Origin: Amycolatopsis bartoniae
GTDB lineage: Bacteria; Actinomycetota; Actinomycetes; Mycobacteriales; Pseudonocardiaceae
Assembly: GCF_014191255.1 (NCBI RefSeq)
Contig: NZ_JACHWH010000003.1
Coordinates: 129,501-193,500, forward strand
Reading direction: 5' to 3'
Length of the DNA: 64,000 bases
Within the stretch, counting starts at the first letter, position 1; the number at the start of each line of letters is the position of its first letter. The notes under the pieces were generated by a model that did not search any database, was not told the DNA's origin, and saw only the letters and a list, made by a program, of their open reading frames with translations. Positions 52,476 to 60,360 of this stretch are shown here, piece after piece. The translations under genes and the position numbers were made by a program.

Positions 52476-53288
52476 ATGGAAACGATCACCGGCACCGCGG
52501 CCGGAGTGCCGTTCACGGCGCTGCCCCCGGCCGGAGGCGGCCGGGCGCCGCTCGTCGTGACGTGGCACATGCTCGACGCGCCACGCACGGACGCGGCTTT
52601 CGCGGCGGCGTTGCCCATGGCCGGGGTGCCCGCGTGGCGGGTCCACCTGGGCATGCCGATGTGCGGCGCGCGGATGGTCGACGGTCGCCTCGACGCCGCC
52701 GTCGAGCTCGCCAGAAAGGACGCCTTGAGGGCGTTCCTCGCGCCGTTCGTCCACCAGGCCGCCGAGGAGTTCCCCGCCGCGCTCGCGTCGGTGCGCGAGC
52801 AGCTGCCGGTCGACGACGAGCCGATCGGCATCCTCGGTGCGTCCCTCGGCGGCGCCGTCGCGCTGCAAGTCCTCACGGCACAACGGATTCCGGTACGCGC
52901 GGTCGCGCTGGTCAACCCGGCCGTGCGGATCCGGCCCGTCGTCGGGCTCGTCGAGGGCCTCGCCGGGCACCCGTACCGGTGGACTCCCGAGGCCGACGAG
53001 GTCGCCGCGGACCTGGACTTCGTTGCCCGGGCCGGAAACCTCACCGCACCACCGCCGCTGCTGCTCGTCATCGGGGAGAAGGACCACCCGGAACTCCGCG
53101 CGGACGCGGTCACCCTGGTCGAGGCGCTGCGGGAGAACTCCCCACGCCCCAGCGAAATCGAGCTGGTCGCCGTACCGGAGCTGGCCCATCCGCTGGCCGC
53201 GGAACCGGGCCTGGAACCGGCTCCGCAGCTGCCGACGACCAAAGCGGTTGACGAAATCCTGACGGAATGGTTCTCCCGCAGGCTCTAG
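52476..53288 (+). CDS. Alpha/beta hydrolase
   Basis: A 270-residue alpha/beta-hydrolase. The nucleophile elbow is GASLGG (Ser near residue 121), preceded by the oxyanion-loop region PLVVTWHMLDAP. The acid is probably Asp in LLVIGEKDHPEL, and the final His lies in ELAHPLA. Cytosolic; substrate unknown. It begins 68 bp after the aldo-keto reductase and could share its transcript, though an AT-rich stretch before it may be a promoter. Confidence 0.85.
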   Translation: METITGTAAGVPFTALPPAGGGRAPLVVTWHMLDAPRTDAAFAAALPMAGVPAWRVHLGMPMCGARMVDGRLDAAVELARKDALRAFLAPFVHQAAEEFPAALASVREQLPVDDEPIGILGASLGGAVALQVLTAQRIPVRAVALVNPAVRIRPVVGLVEGLAGHPYRWTPEADEVAADLDFVARAGNLTAPPPLLLVIGEKDHPELRADAVTLVEALRENSPRPSEIELVAVPELAHPLAAEPGLEPAPQLPTTKAVDEILTEWFSRRL

Positions 53289-53320
53289 AACCGTAGGTGA
53301 GCCAACCGGCGCCGCGAGCC

Positions 53321-55261
53321 TCAGCACCTCGCCTGCATCCCGGCCCAGTCGGCGTGGTCCGCGAAGTTGCCGTCGCCTCCGCTGGTGGTCACCAGCTTCA
53401 GCTCCCGCGCCCCGCGCACGTTCAGCACCGCCCGCGGCGGGTGGTCGCCCGCGTGCAGCAGGCCGCTGTCGAACAGGAGGTGGCCGTCGGCGTAGACCTG
53501 GAAGCGCGCGGTGCCCTTGATGTTGTGCGGGCCGGGCCACGTCATGCCCAGCACCTCGTCGTCGACGCCCGCCGTGAACCCGAAAGTGCGGCAGCGGCCC
53601 CCGAGGTAGTACGCGACCTGCGCCGACGCGTAGGTGCCCAGCCCGGTCCCGAACCGCTGTCCGGCGAGGGTCAGGGTGCCGCCCGTGCAGTCGCCGCAGA
53701 AGTCGTCCGGGCCGAACGAGTGGTCCACCTTCATCGGCAGGTACCACCCGTTGTCCGTCTGCAACCGCGGATGGTCCGACAGCGCGACGACGCCACTCGG
53801 CGGCGCGGGCGGCACCACGACCTGCGCGGTCGAACGGTAGGTCACCCCGCCCACCGTCGCGCTCAGCCCCAGCGTCGCGTTCGCGGGACCGGTCACCTCG
53901 AACCGCGCGGTCACCGGCTTCCCGGCGAGCGACACCACGCCGTCCTGCCGCAGCAACCGCACCCGCCAGCCCGGCGGAGCATCCACCGTGACACGATCAA
54001 CCCGAAGCGGCACGACGCTTTCGTTGCGCACCGACACCGTCACCGGCTGCCCGGCCACGAACCCGGTGTCCGTCGACAAAGTGACCTGCGGTGGAGTCCA
54101 CTGTGGACGTGAAGAAACCCGGTACAACACCACCCCGTGCGGCGGAACCTCCGCCGAAATCCCGCCGAGCGTCGACGTCTCCGTGTGCTGCCACAGATCC
54201 CGCAGCACGTAGCCGGACGAAAACGGCAGTCCTGCGGAGCGCGCGTCGGTGCGGATCTCCGTGCTCGTCGCGCCCCGGTTGAACAGGGCCACGGCCACGT
54301 CCCCGTTCGCGAGCCGCCTGGTCCAGACCTCCCGGTCGCCGTCGCTGCTCAGCCGGTCTCCCGGCGCCCCCAGCGGATCCTGGTCGACCGCGATCACCTC
54401 CCGGTTGCCGAGCAGGTCCAGCGTCGACTGGTCCGCCGTGCGCACGTCGTCGCCCAGCAGCAGTGGCGCGGCCAGGACGGACCACAGACTCAGGTGCGCG
54501 CGGTACTCCTCCGTGCTCATCCCGCCGTTGCCGACCTGCAGCATGTCGGGATCGTTCCAGCCCGCGCCGGGCCCCGCCCGCGACGACAGTCCGGCCTCCT
54601 CCTCGGCGTTGCGCAGCATCGAGGACCACTGGTCGTCGATGTCGGCGGAGGTGCGCCACAGGTCGGCCGGGTGCGAGGGCCACGTCCACGGGTTGCCGTG
54701 CCGGGACACGCCCAGCACCACGCTGCGCCCCGTCGCGTCGAGGGCCGCGCGGAACTGCGAGGTCAGCTGGTACGGGTCGCCCTGCGCGCCGCACCAGTCG
54801 AGCTTGACGTAGTCGGCGCCCCAGGCCGCGAAGTCGCGCGCGTCCTGCTCGTAGTGCCCGCCGCTGGCGGGACGGCCCTCGCAGGTCTTGTCACCGGCCG
54901 CGGTGTAGATGCCGAACAGCAGGCCGCGCGCGTGCACGTAGTCCGCCAGCGCCGCCATGCCGGACGGAAACGCGACGGGATCGGCCTGCAGGTGACCGCC
55001 GGTGTCACGGCCGGCGGCCCAGCAGTCGTCGACGTTGACGTACCGGTAGCCCGCGTCCCGCAGCCCGGTCCGGACCAGCGCGTCGGCGGTCTCCCGCACG
55101 ATCGTTTCCGTTATCCCGCAACGGAAACTGTTCCAGTCGTTCCAGCCCATCGGCGGGGTGGCGAGCCGCACGGGCGTCGCCGAAACCGGGGCGGCGGGCA
55201 CCAGCACGAGCGTGACCCCGCTCAGGACGACCATGCTCCAGCGCACGAGACGAGCGAACAT
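53321..55261 (-). CDS. Secreted GH27 alpha-galactosidase with NEW3 and NPCBM domains
   Basis: A 646-residue precursor with a Sec signal peptide ending near residue 28 (PVSA). The GH27 barrel (about 30-310) begins LATPPMGWNDWNSF; the nucleophile Asp lies in YVKLDWCGA (near 151) and the acid/base Asp in GAGWNDPDMLQVG (near 221). A C-terminal beta domain, a NEW3-type domain (about 405-475, VAGQPVTVSVRNES) and an NPCBM carbohydrate-binding domain (about 490-646) follow. It removes terminal alpha-galactose (or beta-L-arabinopyranose) from extracellular plant polysaccharide. The start is 9 bp downstream of the GntR/YtrA gene on the same strand. Confidence 0.94.
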   Translation of the reverse strand: MFARLVRWSMVVLSGVTLVLVPAAPVSATPVRLATPPMGWNDWNSFRCGITETIVRETADALVRTGLRDAGYRYVNVDDCWAAGRDTGGHLQADPVAFPSGMAALADYVHARGLLFGIYTAAGDKTCEGRPASGGHYEQDARDFAAWGADYVKLDWCGAQGDPYQLTSQFRAALDATGRSVVLGVSRHGNPWTWPSHPADLWRTSADIDDQWSSMLRNAEEEAGLSSRAGPGAGWNDPDMLQVGNGGMSTEEYRAHLSLWSVLAAPLLLGDDVRTADQSTLDLLGNREVIAVDQDPLGAPGDRLSSDGDREVWTRRLANGDVAVALFNRGATSTEIRTDARSAGLPFSSGYVLRDLWQHTETSTLGGISAEVPPHGVVLYRVSSRPQWTPPQVTLSTDTGFVAGQPVTVSVRNESVVPLRVDRVTVDAPPGWRVRLLRQDGVVSLAGKPVTARFEVTGPANATLGLSATVGGVTYRSTAQVVVPPAPPSGVVALSDHPRLQTDNGWYLPMKVDHSFGPDDFCGDCTGGTLTLAGQRFGTGLGTYASAQVAYYLGGRCRTFGFTAGVDDEVLGMTWPGPHNIKGTARFQVYADGHLLFDSGLLHAGDHPPRAVLNVRGARELKLVTTSGGDGNFADHADWAGMQARC

Positions 55262-55270
55262 GGCTCGACT

Positions 55271-55645
55271 CTATTGCTCCTGGTAGGCCGCGCGCACCGC
55301 TTCGGCCGCGGCGTCGGCGTCAGCGCCGAGTTCACGGGCGAAAGCGGCGTAGCGCGAGGCGGCTTCCCGCAGCAGCGCGGTCTGGTCGGGCGGGCTCGCG
55401 GGCTCGGCGATCACCGTGCCCCGGGCACCGCCGGTGCTCACCCAGCCCTCGGTCTCCAGTTCGCGGTACGCGCGCGCCACCGTGCCCGCCGCGAGGCCGA
55501 GGTCCCGCGCGAGCTGCCGGATCGGCGGCAGGCGCGTGCCGGGCCGCAGGGTCCCGGCCTGGGCGAGCCGGACGATCTGGTCGCGTACCTGCCGCCAGGG
55601 GGCCACCCCGCTCGCGGTGTCGACGACGACGCGCAGTCCGCTCAC
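55271..55645 (-). CDS. GntR family regulator, YtrA subfamily
   Basis: A 124-residue short GntR protein: winged helix (PWRQVRDQIVRLAQAGTLRPGTRLPPIRQLARDLGLAAGTVARAYRELE, about 16-65) plus only two or three helices of C-terminal extension, as in YtrA. GTG start at 55645 overlaps the stop codon of the membrane-protein gene (GTGA). A perfect palindrome upstream of that gene (56366-56389) is the likely operator, giving autoregulation. YtrA regulators usually control a membrane or ABC transporter gene next to them. Confidence 0.9.
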   Translation of the reverse strand: MSGLRVVVDTASGVAPWRQVRDQIVRLAQAGTLRPGTRLPPIRQLARDLGLAAGTVARAYRELETEGWVSTGGARGTVIAEPASPPDQTALLREAASRYAAFARELGADADAAAEAVRAAYQEQ

Positions 55646-56352
55646 CGCGCCGTCTCGGCCACCCGGGGTGAGGGGCTCGCGATGGCTATCGCCGCGACCA
55701 GGCTCGCCACGAGGACGAGTGCGAGACCGGCGCTCATCCCCATGTCCCGCGAGGGAAGGGTGGCGGGCGCGATGATGGCCAGCCCGGTGGCCACCCGCGC
55801 GCTGCGGACCCGCAGCACGAGGTCCACCTTGACGTCCCCGACGGCCGGACGGCGCAGTGCCAGCGCGATGATCACCCCGGCGGCCAGCGCGGCGGCGATC
55901 GTCACGCCGAGCACGAGCCAGTCCAGGGTCACGACGGCGTGCACCGTCTGGCCGGCGGTCGAGATCGCCAGCAGCACGAGCGCCCACGCAGGCACGAGGT
56001 CGACCACGCGCCGGGTGACCAGGCTCGCCTCGCGCCGCCGTTCCCGCGACGGCCGCAACGCCAGCAGCTCACCGAGGAGACCGCCGGGCAGCAGGGTCCA
56101 CGCGATCACCCACAGCGACCCGCCGCCGCGGCCGATCGCCAGCGGCAGCACGAAGAACAGCAACGGGTACCAGAACCGGCGGCGCCGCAGGTACCGCACC
56201 GTCTCGGCCACGTCGCGTTCGCCGGGGTCCTCGACGCCCCACTTCTTCAGCAGCCGCCGGCCCTGGCGCTCACCCGGCCACAGCACGATGAGCAGCACCA
56301 GACCGAACAGGCCCAGCACCACCGCGGTCACGAGCACGTTGTCCCAGGGCAT
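55642..56352 (-). CDS. Membrane protein cotranscribed with GntR/YtrA regulator
   Basis: A 236-residue protein with about seven hydrophobic segments (for example near 5-26, 60-78, 80-95, 118-138, 143-165 and 205-225) separated by Arg-rich loops such as RPSRERRREASLV. I do not recognise a named family; DUF1648-like or YtrA-associated integral proteins have this look. It overlaps the following GntR gene by 4 bp, and the upstream palindrome puts it under that regulator's control. Possibly involved in envelope-stress or antibiotic sensing. Confidence 0.75.
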   Translation of the reverse strand: MPWDNVLVTAVVLGLFGLVLLIVLWPGERQGRRLLKKWGVEDPGERDVAETVRYLRRRRFWYPLLFFVLPLAIGRGGGSLWVIAWTLLPGGLLGELLALRPSRERRREASLVTRRVVDLVPAWALVLLAISTAGQTVHAVVTLDWLVLGVTIAAALAAGVIIALALRRPAVGDVKVDLVLRVRSARVATGLAIIAPATLPSRDMGMSAGLALVLVASLVAAIAIASPSPRVAETAR

Positions 56353-56365
56353 CGGCGCGCCTCCT

Positions 56366-56389
56366 CTTGTATCAAGTTAATGATACAAG
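56366..56389. promoter_or_regulatory. GntR/YtrA-type operator
   Basis: A perfect inverted repeat with 9-bp arms (CTTGTATCA and TGATACAAG) and a 6-bp spacer, 13 bases before the start codon of the membrane-protein gene. The TGTATCA-type half site is AT-rich against the background and typical of YtrA-family targets. Confidence 0.85.
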
Positions 56390-56420
56390 ATGGGCGGCCA
56401 GTCCGTCGAGGTGCGGGCTG

Positions 56421-57437
56421 CTACAGCGACGCGGTCACCACTTCCGCGTGCGGCGGTGTGTCCAAACAGGACTGTGGTTCGCCCCGCAGGTGCTGGTCGA
56501 AGAAGGCCCGGACGTAGCAGCGGGTGAGTTCCGAGACGCGGGCGGCGGGCAGGGTGGCGGGCCCGAGACCCAGACCGGCCTGTTCGGCGAGCAGTGCGAG
56601 GTCGGTGAAGGAGGCGTGGGCGGCGCCGGCGACCGTGAACCAGCGTTTCCAGCCGGTCAGCTGGTGCCACGCGTCCTCCCACGTGGCCGCGGCGGGTCCA
56701 CTGCCCGGGGTGTACTGGGATTCGCGGCCCAGGAACAGGAACGGCCGGGACAGGCCGGGCGGCACGCTGTGTACGGTGCCGTCGATGCCGATCGCGGCCT
56801 GGAGCCGGAGTTCGACGGCGAGGGCGGTGAGCGCGCTCGCCCCACCGGCGGAGTGGCCCGCCATGCCGATGCCGGACGGGGCGAGCGTGCGGGTCAGCTC
56901 GTCGAGGACGAAAGAGACGTCGGCGGCGCGGCCGGTCGCCAGCTTGTCCCAGAACGCCTCGTCCCGCCGGAAGTTCCGGGCCTGGCAGGTTGCCACGCGG
57001 CCATCCGGGAAGGTGGTCGCGACGCTCTCGTGGGTGTGCTCGATCGCGGCGACGACGTACCCGTGGCTCGCGAGGTCCTCGGCCAGACCGGTGAGGGTGG
57101 CGCGGGGTTTCGTGAAGCCGGGGGAGAGCAGGACGAGGGGCCGCTCGCGGTCGGCGAGCGGTGGCGCGTCGGCGAAGGCGTGGGTGCGCGTCGTGCTCAG
57201 GATGTCGCGGGGCACGTCCGGGATGCCGGTCAGCAGGTGCTCCGACTCCACCGGGGTGAGGTACGCGGTCCGCCGTTCTCCGGCCGCGGGCGCCGGGTAC
57301 CAGAGGGTGACCATGAGCTCCCGTGGGCGTTCCGGCACCCACGGATCGGGGCGCGCGGAGTCCACCAGGTGCAGCGGCGTGGCCCCGACCGGATGGGGGC
57401 CGGTCGGCTCGGGCAGGCGGAGCGCTGTGGGGTGCAT
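56421..57437 (-). CDS. Alpha/beta hydrolase, PAF-acetylhydrolase/dienelactone hydrolase-like
   Basis: A 338-residue serine hydrolase. HPVGATPLHLVDSARPDPW and RELMVTLWYPA match the N-terminus of platelet-activating-factor acetylhydrolase-like lipases of actinomycetes. VLLSPGF (oxyanion) and the nucleophile elbow GHSAGG (Ser near residue 199) are followed by IDGTVHSV and a His in AAHASFTD (near 276). No signal peptide is apparent at ATG 57437; upstream extension is unsupported. Substrate is probably an ester or short-chain phospholipid. Divergent from the F420-type oxidoreductase gene. Confidence 0.87.
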   Translation of the reverse strand: MHPTALRLPEPTGPHPVGATPLHLVDSARPDPWVPERPRELMVTLWYPAPAAGERRTAYLTPVESEHLLTGIPDVPRDILSTTRTHAFADAPPLADRERPLVLLSPGFTKPRATLTGLAEDLASHGYVVAAIEHTHESVATTFPDGRVATCQARNFRRDEAFWDKLATGRAADVSFVLDELTRTLAPSGIGMAGHSAGGASALTALAVELRLQAAIGIDGTVHSVPPGLSRPFLFLGRESQYTPGSGPAAATWEDAWHQLTGWKRWFTVAGAAHASFTDLALLAEQAGLGLGPATLPAARVSELTRCYVRAFFDQHLRGEPQSCLDTPPHAEVVTASL

Positions 57438-57573
57438 GGTCGTCGAGTGTGGGCGCGCTGCGCCGGGCCTGCATCGGGGAAGAACCCTGAGTTCTGCGGT
57501 GATACGCGAAGCGCATCGCTCCTTGCGGAACATTCATTGGACTCCGCGTGGTGCCCGGCCCGAGGGTGGTGTC

Positions 57574-58428
57574 ATGAGCACACTAGGAACGACCGGGGTT
57601 TTCCTGCCGGTCCCGTTCACCGGCGCGGTACCCCTCGCGCGGCAGCGGGAGGCCGCCGTCCGGCTGGAACGGGCGGGGTACGGCACGATCTGGACCAACG
57701 AGACCGTCGGCGGCAAGGACGCGCTGGTGCAGCTGGCGGTGCTGCTGGCCGCGACCGAGCGGGTGGCGTTCGCGACCGGTATCGCCAACATCTGGGCCCG
57801 CGAACCCGAGATCGCGCACGGCGGCGCGGCACTGCTCGCCGACGCCTTCCCGGGCAGGTTCGCGCTCGGGCTGGGCGTCGGCTACGCGCAGCAGGCGGAG
57901 GCCACCGGGCGTGAGTACGGCAGTCCGGTCGAGACGATGCGAAACTATTTGTCGCGAATGGACGGTCCGATGATGCCGCCCGCCGCGGACGCCCAGTACC
58001 CGAGAATTCTCGGCGCGAACGGCCCCAAGATGCTGGCGCTGGCGGCGGAGCGGGCCGACGGCGTGCTGCCCGCCGGGCTGCCGCCGGAGTTCACCGCGGA
58101 GGTGCGGAAGCTGCTCGGCCCGGACAAGCTCGTGGTCGTCGCCCTCACCGCGGTGCCGGGCGACCGGGAACACGCCAAGGCGGCGGTGTCGATGCGGCTC
58201 GGCATGCCCTGGTTCACGAAAGCGATGGCACGACTGGGATATTCGACCGACGACGTCGACGGGGTGGTCGACGCGACCGTCGCGTACGGCGGACCGGAGT
58301 CGATCGGCGCCAAGGTGCGAGAGCACCTCGCGGCGGGCGCCGACCACGTCACCCTGATGCCGGTGCTGGAGGGCGAGTTCCTCGACGCGGTCACCCAGCT
58401 GGAACACCTCGCCCCGGCGCTGCCCTGA
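57574..58428 (+). CDS. LLM class F420-dependent oxidoreductase (TIGR03620-like)
   Basis: A 284-residue luciferase-like oxidoreductase of the group typified by MSMEG_4141. GYGTIWTNETVGGKDALVQLAVLLAAT (about 29-55) and ATGIANIWAREPEIAHGGAALL (about 60-81) followed by FALGLGVG are signatures. Expected to use coenzyme F420H2 or FMN in the cytosol; substrate unknown. ATG 57574; the divergent hydrolase gene begins 136 bp away. Confidence 0.9.
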   Translation: MSTLGTTGVFLPVPFTGAVPLARQREAAVRLERAGYGTIWTNETVGGKDALVQLAVLLAATERVAFATGIANIWAREPEIAHGGAALLADAFPGRFALGLGVGYAQQAEATGREYGSPVETMRNYLSRMDGPMMPPAADAQYPRILGANGPKMLALAAERADGVLPAGLPPEFTAEVRKLLGPDKLVVVALTAVPGDREHAKAAVSMRLGMPWFTKAMARLGYSTDDVDGVVDATVAYGGPESIGAKVREHLAAGADHVTLMPVLEGEFLDAVTQLEHLAPALP

Positions 58429-58464
58429 CCCCCTCGTCCGCCTGTACCGGACGGTTCTTCGGCG

Positions 58465-59661
58465 TCAGCCGAACGTCTCGTCCAGTGCCGTGGCCAGGTC
58501 CGTGAGCAGGTCGTCCGTGTCCTCCAGCCCGACGGAGAACCGCAGGTGCCCGAAGCGGCGGAACTGCTCGGGATAGCGCGCCACGCGCGGGCCTTCGGTG
58601 CCGACGTGCACGATCAGCGACTCGTCGTGGCCCAGCGACACCGCGGACGTGATCACCCGCAGGTTCGCGACGAACCGGTTCTGCACGTCCGGGCCGCCGT
58701 CGACCGCGAACGCCAGCATCGCGCCGTAGCCGGTGAACTGGCGCGTGGCCAGCTCGTGCTGGGGATGAGACGGGAGGCCGGGATACGCCACGTACGCGAC
58801 GCGCGGGTCGGCCTCCAGCATCGGCGCGATGCGGGCGGCCGAGGTCACCTGCTGCCGCAGCCGCAGCGGCAGGGTGACCGAACCGCGCGTGATCAGCCAC
58901 GCGTTGAAGGGCGAAATCACGCCGCCGACGTCGACCATCGCCTCCGCCTTGACCGGCGCCAGCAGCTCGCGCGAGCCGATGACCGCGCCGCCCATCGCGT
59001 CGCCGTGCCCGTTGATGTACTTCGTGAGCGAGTGGACCACAAGGTCGGCGCCGTCGGCGAGCGGCCGGTACAGCGGCGGCGGGGTGAACGTGGAGTCCAC
59101 GACGAGCAGCGCACCCGCGTCGTGGGCCAGCTCCGCGACCGCCGCGATGTCGGCGACCTTGGTGGTGGGGTTGGCGATCGTCTCGGTGTGCACCAGCCGG
59201 GTGTTCGGGCGCAGCGCGGCCTTCACGGCGTCGGGGTCGGTGATGTCCACGAAGGTCGCCTCGATGCCGTAGCGGGCCGGGAGCAGCTCGGCGAACAGGC
59301 GCCACGTGGCCTCGTACGTCACGTCGGACACGACGATGTGGTCGCCGGTGCGCAGGTACGTGAAGAACACCGCGTGCAGCGCGGCCACCCCGGACGCGAA
59401 CACCACGGCGTCCTCGCCGCCCTCCAGCGCGGCCAGCTTCCGCTGCAGCCCCAGCTGGTTCGTGCCGGAGTTGCGTGTGTAGAGCGGGACGTCGGTGCCC
59501 GACCAGCTGAGCGCGGACGGGTCCTCGGGCAGGCCGTAGGAGTTGGCCATCACGATCGGCGTGCGGATCGGGCCGGTGCCGGAGGTCTCGTTGCCGGCGT
59601 GCACGGCCTGCGTGCCGAACGCGAGGGTGGCGGGCTCGTGGCGGTCGGGTCGGGGAGTCAC
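58465..59661 (-). CDS. Trans-sulfuration PLP enzyme (cystathionine gamma-synthase/lyase family)
   Basis: A 398-residue Cys/Met-metabolism PLP enzyme. TQAVHAGNETSGTGPIRTPI at the N-terminus, YTRNSGTNQLGLQRKLAALEGGEDAVVFASGVAA (about 61-94), VVDSTFTPPP and VHSLTKYINGHGD, whose Lys (near 206) binds PLP, are conserved. Candidate reactions are gamma-elimination or replacement on cystathionine, homocysteine or methionine. GTG start overlaps the stop of the TetR gene (GTGA), so regulator and enzyme are cotranscribed. Confidence 0.92.
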   Translation of the reverse strand: MTPRPDRHEPATLAFGTQAVHAGNETSGTGPIRTPIVMANSYGLPEDPSALSWSGTDVPLYTRNSGTNQLGLQRKLAALEGGEDAVVFASGVAALHAVFFTYLRTGDHIVVSDVTYEATWRLFAELLPARYGIEATFVDITDPDAVKAALRPNTRLVHTETIANPTTKVADIAAVAELAHDAGALLVVDSTFTPPPLYRPLADGADLVVHSLTKYINGHGDAMGGAVIGSRELLAPVKAEAMVDVGGVISPFNAWLITRGSVTLPLRLRQQVTSAARIAPMLEADPRVAYVAYPGLPSHPQHELATRQFTGYGAMLAFAVDGGPDVQNRFVANLRVITSAVSLGHDESLIVHVGTEGPRVARYPEQFRRFGHLRFSVGLEDTDDLLTDLATALDETFG

Positions 59662-60263
59662 GCCGTCATTGGATCACGTCCCGCGAGGAAGTCGTCCACG
59701 ATGCGGACGCAGAACTCGCGGTCGCTCGGCCTGCCGGTGATCAGCGCGTTGAACATCAGCGGGCCGACCAGCTGCGCGGCGGCGACGTCGATGTCGCGTC
59801 CGGACGGCGGCAGGCAGTCGGCGAGCACCGCCTCGAACGGGCCGCGGTAGCGCTCGATGATGTGCTCGCGCAGCGCGGTGAGCCGCGACTGGTCGTCGGC
59901 GCCGGACGGCACCCCCGACAGCCCGAGCGTGGACAGCCAGACCACCGCGGCGACGGTGGGCGCCTGGTCGATCTGGTCGGCCTGGGCGAGCACGAGCTGC
60001 AGCAGCCGGTCGCGCGGGGAGGCGTCCGGATCGGGCAGCCGCAGCGGCGGCAGCAGCTCCTGGAACGCGGCGGCCAGCAGCTCGGCGCTGGTGGGGAAGT
60101 GCCGGTAGAGCGTGGACCGCGCCACGCCGCTGCGCGCGGTGACCGCGTCGATCGTGACCTGCCGGACGCCGCCTTCGGACAGCAGGGCGACGGCCGCGGA
60201 CAGGATCGCCGAACGGGACCGGTCGAGCCGGGGGTCGCGCCGGTCGAAGTGCTGGGCGGTCAC
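59658..60263 (-). CDS. TetR family transcriptional regulator
   Basis: A 201-residue TetR protein: HTH segment VTIDAVTARSGVARSTLYRHFPTSAELLAAA (about 37-66) and a C-terminal domain with PLMFNALITGRPSD. GTG start at 60263. Divergent from a DHA2 exporter gene 97 bp away, so it probably represses that exporter and its own operon, which includes the trans-sulfuration enzyme. Confidence 0.92.
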   Translation of the reverse strand: MTAQHFDRRDPRLDRSRSAILSAAVALLSEGGVRQVTIDAVTARSGVARSTLYRHFPTSAELLAAAFQELLPPLRLPDPDASPRDRLLQLVLAQADQIDQAPTVAAVVWLSTLGLSGVPSGADDQSRLTALREHIIERYRGPFEAVLADCLPPSGRDIDVAAAQLVGPLMFNALITGRPSDREFCVRIVDDFLAGRDPMTA

Positions 60264-60287
60264 GTCCGGATTCTCCCTCCTCCGCCG

Positions 60288-60341
60288 CGAAACCGAGAAA
60301 CGAGACTACCAGTCCTGCTACGCTACCGATGGTTTCGTTTC
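60288..60341. promoter_or_regulatory. Probable TetR control region
   Basis: CGAAACC (60288-60294) pairs with GGTTTCG (60331-60337) and GAAACGA (60297-60303) with TCGTTTC (60335-60341): two widely spaced half-sites of a GAAAC-type TetR operator in the gap between the regulator and the exporter. Exact operator limits are unclear. Confidence 0.45.
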
Positions 60342-60360
60342 CCCGTCGGAACGAGGTGGC

